Shown: piece by piece, positions 53,074 to 61,856 of the stretch
How positions within the stretch are numbered: the stretch's first letter is position 1
Layout of the letters: each line of letters opens with the position of its first letter
Notes under the pieces: model-generated
Databases searched by the model: none
Seen by the model: the letters and a program-made list of their open reading frames with translations, nothing else
What the model was told of the DNA's origin: nothing
From: Zobellia nedashkovskayae
GTDB lineage: Bacteria > Bacteroidota > Bacteroidia > Flavobacteriales > Flavobacteriaceae
NCBI RefSeq assembly: GCF_015330125.1
Contig: NZ_JADDXR010000002.1
Coordinates: forward strand, 1,984,001-2,048,000
Direction of reading: 5' to 3'
Length of the DNA: 64,000 nucleotides
Program-made: the position numbers and the translations under genes

Positions 53074-53205
53074 TTGACAGGTGTAAAGTTTTTATAAAAA
53101 TTCTAAAATTGGCTGTTTGAGTAGTTTAAGAAAAAACAAAACACCTTAATAAAAACAATATGTTTTGATTTTTAATCATCTTTACATTTACCATAATTAA
53201 TTTGT

Positions 53206-54693
53206 TTGAGTTTGAAGATTACGATTGTTTATAAGAATCCCTACAATTGGTTGTTGCTTGCTTTTTTACTTTGTACACTATTAAGCTGTGAGCCAAAGCA
53301 AAAACAATCTGAAGGAGAAGTGTTAGCAAAAACGCTATGCGCTTCATGTCATATGTTTCCGGAACCATCTTTACTGCCCTCAAACATTTGGCTTTCTCAA
53401 ACATTACCAGAAATGGGTTTGCGATTAGGGATGTCTAATCATGGTCCTGAATATTATGAAAAAGGTTCATCTGGAGATGTCTACCCAAGTAAGCCATTAT
53501 TATCTCAGAAAGAATGGGAAAAGTTGGTTATGTATTACAAAATAACAGCGCCCAAGGAAATTGAGCTTTATGAGCAGCCTATATTAAAAGACAATTCTAT
53601 ATTTAAAATTAAAACATTTTCTTATGATAGTATTCCTTCTTCAATAGTTACCATGCTAGATTATAATTCTAAAACAAGAAAATTGTATTTAGGTGATGGT
53701 AGAAATTCTTCTTTAATACAAGTTACTGTTGATGGAGAAATAATTAAAAAAGAAAAGTTAGAAAGCCCACCCGTGAGGATGTCTTTTCTCAAAGAGGAAC
53801 AATCTTTATTAGCTATAGGTTCTTTATATCCCTCAGACGAAGAGAGTGGGGTGTTGAAATTAGGAAACATATTTATTGACGGATTAAGGAGACCGGTAGA
53901 TTTTTTGCAAAATGATGTTAATGGCGACGGTTTTGAAGATGTTGTAGTCTGTGAATTTGGAAATACAGTAGGTAGCTTGGCTTGGTATGAAAACAAGGGC
54001 GATTTATTCTATGAGAGGCATGTTATACAAGAGCTTTCTGGTAGTATAAAAATTGAATTCGTAGATATTGATAATGATGGCAAGGAGGAGTTATTAGCCT
54101 TGTTTACACAGGAAAGCGAATCTTTACTTGCTTTTTCTTTTGAAGGGAATAAGGTTACTTCTAAAAAACTTCTACAGTTTCATCCAGCTTTTGGAGTGAA
54201 TGATTTTGAAATTGTGGATATGAATAATGATGGAGATTTAGATATTGTCGTTAGTAATGGCGATAACGCAGATTATTCTGAGGTATTAAAGAATTATCAT
54301 GGAGTTCGTGTTTATGTGAGTCAAAATGAAGGGGGGTTTTTGGAATCATACTTTTATCCTTACCACGGTGCAAGCAAAATAAGGGTGGCAGATTTTAATT
54401 TAGATGGTAAAAAAGATATTATTACGGTTTCTAATTTTGGAAATCTAAAAGATGAAAATTTTAAAAGTATTGTTTTGCTGATCAATGAGGGAGCAGATAA
54501 GTATAAACCAACAAGTGTGGCTAATGCTCCAAAAATTGGTTGGCAAACTATAGATGTAGAGGATTATGATAAAGATGGAGATGTAGATGTTTTTGTTGGA
54601 GCTTTCGGGATAAAACTTGGTCCAAAAGAATCTATGTCATCGGATGAAAACAAAATATCATGGATGAGACTCAAAAATTTAACGAATGACTAA
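53206..54693 (+). CDS. FG-GAP/VCBS-repeat lipoprotein with a haem-binding motif
   Basis: The 495-residue product has a lipoprotein signal (FLLCTLLSC, Cys28), then a c-type haem motif CASCH (45-49) close to the N-terminus. At least five calcium-type FG-GAP repeats follow, such as DVNGDGFEDVVV, DIDNDGKEELLA, DMNNDGDLDIVV, DFNLDGKKDIIT and DYDKDGDVDVFV. It is probably anchored in the outer membrane with a propeller domain. No ATG lies before the signal, so the start is TTG; the TTG 6 bp further in (giving MKITIVYK) is equally possible. The haem motif may serve electron transfer. The function is unknown. Confidence 0.85.
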   Translation: MSLKITIVYKNPYNWLLLAFLLCTLLSCEPKQKQSEGEVLAKTLCASCHMFPEPSLLPSNIWLSQTLPEMGLRLGMSNHGPEYYEKGSSGDVYPSKPLLSQKEWEKLVMYYKITAPKEIELYEQPILKDNSIFKIKTFSYDSIPSSIVTMLDYNSKTRKLYLGDGRNSSLIQVTVDGEIIKKEKLESPPVRMSFLKEEQSLLAIGSLYPSDEESGVLKLGNIFIDGLRRPVDFLQNDVNGDGFEDVVVCEFGNTVGSLAWYENKGDLFYERHVIQELSGSIKIEFVDIDNDGKEELLALFTQESESLLAFSFEGNKVTSKKLLQFHPAFGVNDFEIVDMNNDGDLDIVVSNGDNADYSEVLKNYHGVRVYVSQNEGGFLESYFYPYHGASKIRVADFNLDGKKDIITVSNFGNLKDENFKSIVLLINEGADKYKPTSVANAPKIGWQTIDVEDYDKDGDVDVFVGAFGIKLGPKESMSSDENKISWMRLKNLTND

Positions 54694-54834
54694 AACATTC
54701 TAACGAACTTAGAAATGAGCTGTAGTCTTGGGATTCTTATACCATAATATTTGAAACAATTTCAACCGGCTTAATATTTAAAAGGGAGCAAACTTTGTTA
54801 GGCAGTTCAACGAATAAATAAGTTTTTTCTATTT

Positions 54835-54851
54835 ACATACGCAACGTATGT
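54835..54851. repeat. Compact inverted repeat upstream of the LVIVD gene
   Basis: ACATACG and CGTATGT are perfect inverted copies with a 3-nt centre. Pairing extends for 2 bp on each side after one mismatch. It lies 70-86 bp before the ATG and has no T-run, so an operator is more likely than a terminator. Confidence 0.45.
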
Positions 54852-54921
54852 TAAGTTGGTGTATCTGATTTGTAGATAAGTCGGTAAGCGTATCGACTGT
54901 TTTTTAAATAAAAGCCAAACT

Positions 54922-56214
54922 ATGAAAAAGAACCTTTGTTCACTGTTGATAGCAGCTATAGTCACTTTTTCTTCCTGTAACGATGATAAAGATGACCTTC
55001 AGGGCAATGAATATCTTGTAGCAACTCCTGTAACCACAAATTTACTTGAGTTTAAGGAGGAGGCCGTTGCGGTTACAGAACCTGTTTCCATGGTAGAATC
55101 CGGTAAAATTTATGCGTATCAAGATTATATTTTCGTTAATGATGTGCATAGAGGTTTTCATGTAATAGATAATAGTAATCCGGAAAATCCAGAAGCCATT
55201 TCATTCATAAAGCTTGAAGGTAATTATGATATTTCTATAAAAAATGACCGCTTGTATGCGGATAGTTATGGTGATTTGGTGATAATGAATATTTCGGACA
55301 TCAATAATATAACAATGGTACAAAGAATAGAAGACGCTATCTATCAGCAATTCTGGTGTACCGTTGGTTTTGATGTAGATTGGCCACAAGCAGATTTTTA
55401 TGATTATGGAGATTTTGACGCTAGCAAAGAGGCTATTGTGGGTTGGGAAGTAAAATCTCAACGTCTTTCAGAAGAAGAACTTCAGGATAAATATGGGGTT
55501 AACGATTCTAATGTTGATATAGCACTCAATGATAGTGCTGCGGAATCAACATCTGGCGGTGATACCGGGCAAGGCGGGTCCTTGGCTAGATTTAAAATTG
55601 TTGAAGATTATTTATATGCGGTAGAATGGTCTAGTATTAGCGTATTTGATATTTCAGATTTAGATAATCCTAAGACTCTTGAGGACGTTTATACGAACGG
55701 TGCTATTGAGACCATATATAATCAAGGTGATATTTTATTTGTAGGAGGAACACAAGGCATGTATATATATGATATTTCATCACCTGAAAAACCCGAATTT
55801 GTTTCAGAGTTTATTCACGGTACGGCCTGCGACCCTGTTGTGGTAGATGGTGATTATGCTTTTGTAACCCTTAGAGGTGGAAATTCGTGCGGTGGTACTG
55901 AAAGCGGATTTTATATAGTAGACGTTTCGGACTTGATAAACCCCGAGCTGGAGAAGTTTTATCCGTTAGAAGGTCCTTATGGGATAGGTTTCAAAGATAA
56001 TTTACTTTTTGTTTGTGATGGTGACGATGGTTTAAAGGTATATGATAAGACCAATGTAAACGACTTGAAGTTGGTAAGTCATTTCAAAGATATTATTACC
56101 TATGATGTTATACCTCTTGAGGACTCATTACTGATGATAGGAGATAAGGAGCTATTTCAATATAAATATTTAAATAATGATATCAGCTTGCTCAGCACGT
56201 TCAGTTTAAAGTAA
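54922..56214 (+). CDS. LVIVD-repeat lipoprotein
   Basis: The 430-residue product has a lipobox (VTFSSC) followed by an acidic DDKDD stretch. Repeats of the LVIVD type are seen: GFHVIDNSNPENPEAISF, DLVIMNISDINN, SISVFDISDLDNPKTL, GMYIYDISSPEKPEFV, GFYIVDVSDLINPELE and GLKVYDKTNVNDLKLV. These fold as a beta-propeller. Two Cys near 310-325 (HGTACDP, GNSCGG) might form a disulfide. It probably sits on the cell surface. The ligand is unknown. A terminator follows. Confidence 0.9.
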   Translation: MKKNLCSLLIAAIVTFSSCNDDKDDLQGNEYLVATPVTTNLLEFKEEAVAVTEPVSMVESGKIYAYQDYIFVNDVHRGFHVIDNSNPENPEAISFIKLEGNYDISIKNDRLYADSYGDLVIMNISDINNITMVQRIEDAIYQQFWCTVGFDVDWPQADFYDYGDFDASKEAIVGWEVKSQRLSEEELQDKYGVNDSNVDIALNDSAAESTSGGDTGQGGSLARFKIVEDYLYAVEWSSISVFDISDLDNPKTLEDVYTNGAIETIYNQGDILFVGGTQGMYIYDISSPEKPEFVSEFIHGTACDPVVVDGDYAFVTLRGGNSCGGTESGFYIVDVSDLINPELEKFYPLEGPYGIGFKDNLLFVCDGDDGLKVYDKTNVNDLKLVSHFKDIITYDVIPLEDSLLMIGDKELFQYKYLNNDISLLSTFSLK

Positions 56215-56232
56215 CTAACTGCCAAATGAATT

Positions 56233-56264
56233 AAAAACGCCCCGATAAACATGGGCGTTTTTTT
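56233..56264 (+). terminator. Terminator of the LVIVD gene
   Basis: AAAAACGCCC pairs with GGGCGTTTTT across a 10-nt loop, with further T residues after the stem. Confidence 0.9.
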
Positions 56265-56307
56265 ATACCTATTATATAAGGTATGGCCTCTAATTAAAAA
56301 ATTCAAT

Positions 56308-56315
56308 TACTTTTG
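56308..56315 (+). promoter_or_regulatory. -7 promoter box of topA
   Basis: TACTTTTG is a perfect TAnnTTTG match, 20 nt before the topA ATG. No TTTG is visible at the usual upstream spacing. Confidence 0.5.
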
Positions 56316-56335
56316 TTTTATCAAACAAACCATGA

Positions 56336-58849
56336 ATGGCTAAGAATTTAGTAATAGTAGAGTCCCCCGCAAAGGCAAAAACGATAGAAAAGTTTTTAGG
56401 AAAAGACTTTAAGGTAGAGTCTAGTTTTGGGCATATCGCAGATTTGCCTTCCAAAGAACTGGGTGTAGATGTAGAGAATAATTTTGAACCAAAATATATT
56501 GTCGATACAGACAAGAAGGCCCTCGTTAAAAAACTAGGTGACCTTGCAAAAAAAGCAGAGACTATATGGCTCGCGAGTGATGAAGATAGAGAGGGTGAAG
56601 CTATTTCTTGGCATTTGGCAGAGACTTTGAAATTGGATAAAAGCAAGACTAAACGTATTGTTTTTAACTCCATTACCAAATCGGCTATTCAGAAAGCGAT
56701 TGAAAATCCACGTGAAATAAACTACAACTTAGTAAATGCCCAACAGGCAAGACGGGTTTTAGACCGTTTGGTGGGGTACGAGCTTTCTCCCGTATTATGG
56801 AAAAAAATAAAACCAGGCCTTTCCGCAGGTAGGGTACAATCTGTTGCTGTTCGTCTTATTGTTGAGCGTGAGCGTGATATTGAAGGTTTTACTGCAGAAG
56901 CATCTTTTAGGATATCAGCAGTTTTTAAAACCTTAGAAGGGAGTGTGTTTACCGCAAAGCTGAATAAGACATTTCCTTCGCAAAAAGAGGCCCAGGCCTT
57001 TTTGGATAAAAATATAGGAGCAGATTTTTCGGTTGGGAATTTAGATAAGAAACCGGCTAAAAAATCACCTTCAGCACCTTTTACAACCTCAACTTTGCAA
57101 CAGGAAGCTTCAAGAAAGCTCTATTTTTCAGTAGGTAGAACTATGCAAGTTGCACAAAGATTATACGAAGCAGGTCTTATTACTTATATGAGAACTGATA
57201 GCGTTAACCTTTCTAGTGAAGCTATTACGGCAACTAAAGATGCTATTATAGATAACTATGGTGAGAAATATAGCACCGTTCGTAAATTTAAAGGGAAAGC
57301 TAAAGGAGCGCAAGAAGCTCACGAGGCCATTAGACCCACGGAAATTACAAATCAGTCTCCATCGCTTGAGCGTGATCAATCCAAATTATATGAATTAATC
57401 TGGAAACGTACCATAGCATCGCAAATGAGTGATGCACAATTGGAGCGTACCAATGTTAAAATTCAAACAAGTACGCATTCAGAACAGTTTACCGCTAATG
57501 GAGAGGTCATCAAATTTGATGGTTTCTTAAAGGTGTATATGGAAGGGCTTGATGAAGAAGATACTGCTGAAGAACAAGAAGGTATGCTTCCGGCTATGAA
57601 GGTAGGTGAGGCATTACAGAATAATTATATTACAGCAACCGAACGTTTTTCAAGACCACCGTACCGCTTTACAGAAGCATCATTGGTTAAGAAGCTTGAA
57701 GAATTGGGTATTGGTAGACCGTCTACATATGCACCAACTATTTCTACTATTCAGAATAGAGGTTATGTAGAGAAGGGTACTATAGAAGGAACGGAAAGAG
57801 CTTATGTGCAATTACTTTTAGAAGAAGGAGCTGTACAAGTAAAAAATCTCTCTGAAATGGTAGGTTCCGATAAAGGTAAGCTTGTGCCTACTGATATAGG
57901 TATGATTGTAAATGACTTTTTAGTAAGTCACTTTGCTACTATTCTTGATTATAACTTTACGGCAAAAGTAGAAGGAGACTTTGATGAGATAGCCGAGGGA
58001 GAAGAAGATTGGCAAAAAGTGATGAAAGATTTCTATAAAGACTTTCATCCTAACGTACTAGATGTTCAAGAAAATGCTGAGCGTGCTAGTGGAGAACGTA
58101 TTTTAGGTGAAGATCCTAAATCAGGCCGTCAGGTATCCGTTAGATTGGGTCGTTTTGGACCTATGGTTCAGATGGGTACTGTTGATGACGAAGAAAAACC
58201 AAAGTTTGCAAGTCTATTGCCTGAACAATCATTGGCCAGTATTACTTATGATGAGGCTATGGAACTTTTTAAGCTTCCAAGAAAGTTAGGGGTTTATGAA
58301 GGGGAGGAGATAGAAGCTAATGTAGGTAGGTTTGGACCTTATGTACGTTTTGGTAAGAAATTTGTCTCATTAGAGAAAGGTGAAAGTGCCTTTGATGTAG
58401 ATTTTGATCGTGCGGTTGAGTTAATAAAGGAAAAACAAAAGGCAGATGCACCTATATACACCTATGAGGATAAAGAAGTAACTAAAGGTACCGGTAGATT
58501 TGGACCGTTCATTAAATGGGATGGTATGTTCATTAATGTTAATAAGAAATATGATTTCGATAATCTTTCGAACGATGATCTTATTGAGTTAATTGAGGCT
58601 AAAAAGCAGAAAGAGATTGATAAAGTTGTTCAGAACTGGCCAGATGAAGGTATTCGTATCGAAAAAGCTAGGTGGGGCCGTCACAATATCTTAAAAGGTA
58701 AGATTAAGGTAGAGATTGCGAAATCTGTAGATGCAACAAAAATATCTTTGGACGAAGCTAAAAAGCTCATCGAGCAAAAAACTCCAAAGAAAAAAACTAA
58801 GGCAAAAGCGAAGCCCAAGGCTAAGGCGAAGCCAAAAGCAAAAAAGTAA
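56336..58849 (+). CDS. topA: DNA topoisomerase I
   Basis: The enzyme relaxes negatively supercoiled DNA. The 837-residue protein has the Toprim domain (VIVESPAKAKTIEKFLG, DEDREGEAISWHL), the core with the active-site Tyr in GLITYMRTDSVNLS (near 284) and the late GIGRPSTYAPTI block. At least three C-terminal repeats of the RFGP type follow (LGRFGPMVQMG, VGRFGPYVRFG, TGRFGPFIKWD) in place of zinc fingers. It ends in a purely Lys/Ala/Pro tail that would bind DNA. A -7 box precedes it. Confidence 0.98.
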   Translation: MAKNLVIVESPAKAKTIEKFLGKDFKVESSFGHIADLPSKELGVDVENNFEPKYIVDTDKKALVKKLGDLAKKAETIWLASDEDREGEAISWHLAETLKLDKSKTKRIVFNSITKSAIQKAIENPREINYNLVNAQQARRVLDRLVGYELSPVLWKKIKPGLSAGRVQSVAVRLIVERERDIEGFTAEASFRISAVFKTLEGSVFTAKLNKTFPSQKEAQAFLDKNIGADFSVGNLDKKPAKKSPSAPFTTSTLQQEASRKLYFSVGRTMQVAQRLYEAGLITYMRTDSVNLSSEAITATKDAIIDNYGEKYSTVRKFKGKAKGAQEAHEAIRPTEITNQSPSLERDQSKLYELIWKRTIASQMSDAQLERTNVKIQTSTHSEQFTANGEVIKFDGFLKVYMEGLDEEDTAEEQEGMLPAMKVGEALQNNYITATERFSRPPYRFTEASLVKKLEELGIGRPSTYAPTISTIQNRGYVEKGTIEGTERAYVQLLLEEGAVQVKNLSEMVGSDKGKLVPTDIGMIVNDFLVSHFATILDYNFTAKVEGDFDEIAEGEEDWQKVMKDFYKDFHPNVLDVQENAERASGERILGEDPKSGRQVSVRLGRFGPMVQMGTVDDEEKPKFASLLPEQSLASITYDEAMELFKLPRKLGVYEGEEIEANVGRFGPYVRFGKKFVSLEKGESAFDVDFDRAVELIKEKQKADAPIYTYEDKEVTKGTGRFGPFIKWDGMFINVNKKYDFDNLSNDDLIELIEAKKQKEIDKVVQNWPDEGIRIEKARWGRHNILKGKIKVEIAKSVDATKISLDEAKKLIEQKTPKKKTKAKAKPKAKAKPKAKK

Positions 58850-58903
58850 AAGTCCTAAGTACGTGCGTATTGGTTATGAATTAATAGTTTTATAAGATAG
58901 AAA

Positions 58904-58930
58904 ATAGAGGCGCATCATATGCGTCTCTAT
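58904..58930. repeat. 12-bp inverted repeat between topA and the ureohydrolase-like gene
   Basis: ATAGAGGCGCAT and ATGCGTCTCTAT pair fully with one G-T pair around a 3-nt loop. No T-run follows, so it is not a standard terminator. It could cause pausing, stabilise the topA 3' end or bind a protein. Confidence 0.5.
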
Positions 58931-58960
58931 GATTTAAACATAAATAATCTTTAAGAATAA

Positions 58961-60118
58961 ATGGCATTTGATTTTTTAGTTCCAGTAGAAGACAAAGTAA
59001 TGGCTCACTGTGAACTATTTGCCGCCCAATCTTTGGGTAAGCATACAAGAATACATAACAAAAGAGATGGTCTTCCTGATCTGGAAAATGTTTCCATTGC
59101 CCTTTTGGGGGTAAAAGAGTCTAGAAACGCTTTTGAAAAGAAGACGGAAAAGCTAGATGTTTCAGCAATTCGTATTCAGCTTTATAAGCTATTGCTAGGA
59201 AACTGGAATTCAAAATTGGCCGATATGGGCGATATTGAGGAGGGGGCAACAGTAGAAGACACTTATTTTGTAGTAAAGAATACACTCTCGGCACTTCTTG
59301 AAAAGAAAATAATTCCCATTATAATAGGTGCAACTCAAGATATTACGTATCCTGCCTACCGTTCGTTTGACGGTATTGTAGACTTGGTGAATTTGGTTGC
59401 GGTAGACAGTAGGTTTGACTTTGGTATGGATGATGAGCTTATCTCATCACATTCATACATGAGCAAGATTATTACTGATAAGCCCAATAATCTATTCAAT
59501 TTCTCTAATATAGGGTATCAAAGCTATTTTAATGCGCAAGAAGAAATAGACCTAATGGAGCGCCTCTTTTTTGATGCCTACCGTTTAGGTGAGCTGGGTT
59601 CTGATATTTCTTTAGCCGAACCAGTCCTGCGTAATGCACATATGATAAGTATGGATGCTCGAGCAGTTAGAGCTAGTGAAATTGGATTATCTAATGATTT
59701 TTCTCCCAACGGATTTACTGGAAGAGAGATATGTGCCATAGCAAGATATTCGGGAATTAGTGATAAAGTGAGTATTTTTGGCATCTATGAAATGGAAAAT
59801 ACCAATCAATCGTGCCAGCTGATGGCCCAGATAATTTGGTATTTCATCGAAGGTTACAATTTTAGAAGAAACGAATCGCCTTTTGAGAGTAGTGAAAACT
59901 TTACAAAGTATATTGTACCCACAGATACCGAAGAGCTTACCTTTCACAAGAGTCACCTAACAGATAGGTGGTGGGTAGAGGTGCCTTCTATACTAACGCC
60001 GCATACTAAATCAAATTCATCGGCGTTATTACCATGCACTAAAAAGGACTATTTGGAAGCGTGCGACCAAAACATTCCTGAGCGGTGGTTCAAGGCCTAT
60101 AAAAAAGGTTTTAATTGA
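58961..60118 (+). CDS. Ureohydrolase-fold protein with lost metal ligands ('formimidoylglutamase' family)
   Basis: The 385-residue protein would be annotated as formimidoylglutamase or arginase-family by similarity. The family's manganese motifs are altered: GGDHS corresponds to GATQD (123-127), DAHFD to DSRFD (149-153), and SxDxD to SMDARAV (230-236). The two metal-binding His are thus Gln and Arg. Hydrolysis by the usual mechanism is unlikely. It lies directly upstream of gldK in an order conserved in flavobacteria, after topA. No histidine-degradation genes are nearby. A structural or regulatory role linked to gliding or secretion is possible but unproven. Confidence 0.85.
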   Translation: MAFDFLVPVEDKVMAHCELFAAQSLGKHTRIHNKRDGLPDLENVSIALLGVKESRNAFEKKTEKLDVSAIRIQLYKLLLGNWNSKLADMGDIEEGATVEDTYFVVKNTLSALLEKKIIPIIIGATQDITYPAYRSFDGIVDLVNLVAVDSRFDFGMDDELISSHSYMSKIITDKPNNLFNFSNIGYQSYFNAQEEIDLMERLFFDAYRLGELGSDISLAEPVLRNAHMISMDARAVRASEIGLSNDFSPNGFTGREICAIARYSGISDKVSIFGIYEMENTNQSCQLMAQIIWYFIEGYNFRRNESPFESSENFTKYIVPTDTEELTFHKSHLTDRWWVEVPSILTPHTKSNSSALLPCTKKDYLEACDQNIPERWFKAYKKGFN

Positions 60119-60241
60119 GTAAAAAAAATATATAGTATAATTGCTATCGATACAATAATTTGATTAAATCACAGTTTTAGAGTGTAGAATTAAATCATAG
60201 TATTTGCAGTTTATAACCAGAATCGAAATTTAACCTAAAGT

Positions 60242-61597
60242 ATGAAAAAGCTATTGTTATCATCTATAGCGTTTGTTTTTTTGCTCAGCAGTTGCGGATC
60301 AAAGACAAAGGGAGAGCTAGTTGGGGTCCAAGGAAAGAAGTGGTATCCTGAGAAACCTCATGGGATGGAACTCATTCCAAGAGGATCCTTTATCATGGGA
60401 AAATCCGAAGAGGACCAAGCAAAAACTCTGAACGCGCCAACAAAGACCGTAACGGTCAGATCGTTCTACATGGATGACACTGAGATTACGAATAGCGAGT
60501 ATCGCCAGTTCGTAGAATGGGTGCAAGATTCCATAACTAGAACAAAATTGGCCATATTGGCAGACGAATTAGGTCTTGGGCCAGAGGATGAAGGTATTGG
60601 CGAGTATGCATTTAAAGATGCGGATACGACTAAACTTTCGGCTTATGACAAGTACATGTTGGATAATTATGCCGGCATGGGCGAGACTGGTTTTGAAGGA
60701 CGTGGATTGAATAAAGACCAAGATCTTGTTTGGGATATTTCGGATTATCCAGATGAGTACTATACAGAGGTTATGGATTCATTGTATATTCCTGAAGAAG
60801 AGTCTTATAACGGTCAGCGTACTGTTGATGTTACAAAATTGAAGTACAAGTATAGCTGGATGGATATTGAAGCTGCCGCACGTTCTAGAACAGGAAGCAG
60901 AAAAGATTTTATCCGCCAAGAAGAACTTGAAATCTATCCTGATACAACAGTTTGGATTCGTGATTTCGAATATTCGTACAATGAACCAATGCATAATGAT
61001 TATTTCTGGCATGATGCATACAGTGAATATCCAGTAGTCGGTATTTCTTGGCAGCAGGCAAGAGCTTTCTGTAACTGGAGAACAAAGTTCAAGAACGATG
61101 ATCAAAAAAGTAAAGGCAAGCAATTTGTAAACCAATTCAGGTTACCAACAGAAGCTGAATGGGAGTATGCTGCCAGAGGAGGTATTGAAGGAGGAACTTA
61201 CCCATGGGGTGGACCTTATGTAATAAGCGATACAGGTTGCTTTATGGCAAACTTTAAACCGCAAAGGGGGGATTATGCAGCAGATGCAGCTTTATATACT
61301 GTAGAAGCCAAATCATATGAACCAAACGACTTTAATCTTTACAACATGGCCGGTAACGTGTCTGAATGGACAAACTCTAGTTATGATCCATCATCTTACG
61401 AATTCGTTTCTACTATGAACCCTAACGGTGGCGATGGGGCAAATGCTAGAAAAGTAATACGAGGTGGTTCTTGGAAAGATGTGGCTTACTTTTTGCAGGT
61501 AAGTACAAGAGATTATGAATATGCAGATTCTGCCCGTAGTTACATTGGTTTTAGAACCGTTCAGGATTACATGGGTGAAGAAGATTCAACTCAATAG
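60242..61597 (+). CDS. gldK: Gliding motility/T9SS lipoprotein GldK
   Basis: This 451-residue outer-membrane lipoprotein (lipobox FLLSSC, Cys18) forms, with GldN, the periplasmic ring of the type IX secretion system and gliding machine. It has the formylglycine-generating-enzyme (SUMF1) fold: GMELIPRGSFIMGKS, the YDDTEITNxxY-type block, RLPTEAEWEYAARGG and YNMAGNVSEWTNS near the end. The Cys pair that makes FGE catalytic is absent in the matching VIRGGSWKDVAYFLQVSTRD segment, so the fold is structural here. Confidence 0.96.
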   Translation: MKKLLLSSIAFVFLLSSCGSKTKGELVGVQGKKWYPEKPHGMELIPRGSFIMGKSEEDQAKTLNAPTKTVTVRSFYMDDTEITNSEYRQFVEWVQDSITRTKLAILADELGLGPEDEGIGEYAFKDADTTKLSAYDKYMLDNYAGMGETGFEGRGLNKDQDLVWDISDYPDEYYTEVMDSLYIPEEESYNGQRTVDVTKLKYKYSWMDIEAAARSRTGSRKDFIRQEELEIYPDTTVWIRDFEYSYNEPMHNDYFWHDAYSEYPVVGISWQQARAFCNWRTKFKNDDQKSKGKQFVNQFRLPTEAEWEYAARGGIEGGTYPWGGPYVISDTGCFMANFKPQRGDYAADAALYTVEAKSYEPNDFNLYNMAGNVSEWTNSSYDPSSYEFVSTMNPNGGDGANARKVIRGGSWKDVAYFLQVSTRDYEYADSARSYIGFRTVQDYMGEEDSTQ

Positions 61598-61623
61598 AAA
61601 GTAAGAGTAGAGTAGATTAAAAG

Positions 61624-61809
61624 ATGACACAGCTGGCTAAAAGTATTGCCTACAGTACAGGAAAACCAGTAGATAAAAATACAATATTAGTAGTATTTCA
61701 AAAATCAAGTCGGAATACTACTTTAGTAAAAGTTTTAAATACACAAATACAAATACACCATCAGATTCTTCTAGCCATAGAAGATGACGATAAACAAATC
61801 AAACAGTAA
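61624..61809 (+). CDS. Possible 61-residue small protein between gldK and gldL
   Basis: An ATG frame of 61 codons lies 26 bp after the gldK stop and ends 47 bp before gldL, filling most of an unusually long gap of 259 bp. The predicted peptide has no signal or membrane segment and is rich in Lys, Gln, Thr and Ile, with a polar DDDKQIKQ end. I recognise no family. It could be a real small protein translated from the gld mRNA or a chance frame in a non-coding spacer. Confidence 0.3.
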   Translation: MTQLAKSIAYSTGKPVDKNTILVVFQKSSRNTTLVKVLNTQIQIHHQILLAIEDDDKQIKQ

Positions 61810-61856
61810 ACCAAATCTTTATTATTAACATTAATTTTTAAATTAAACCTTAAATT

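Noticed and set aside
58961..60118. Histidine-utilisation role for the ureohydrolase-like gene
   Set aside because: Metal ligands are lost and no hutH, hutU or hutI gene is present in the window.
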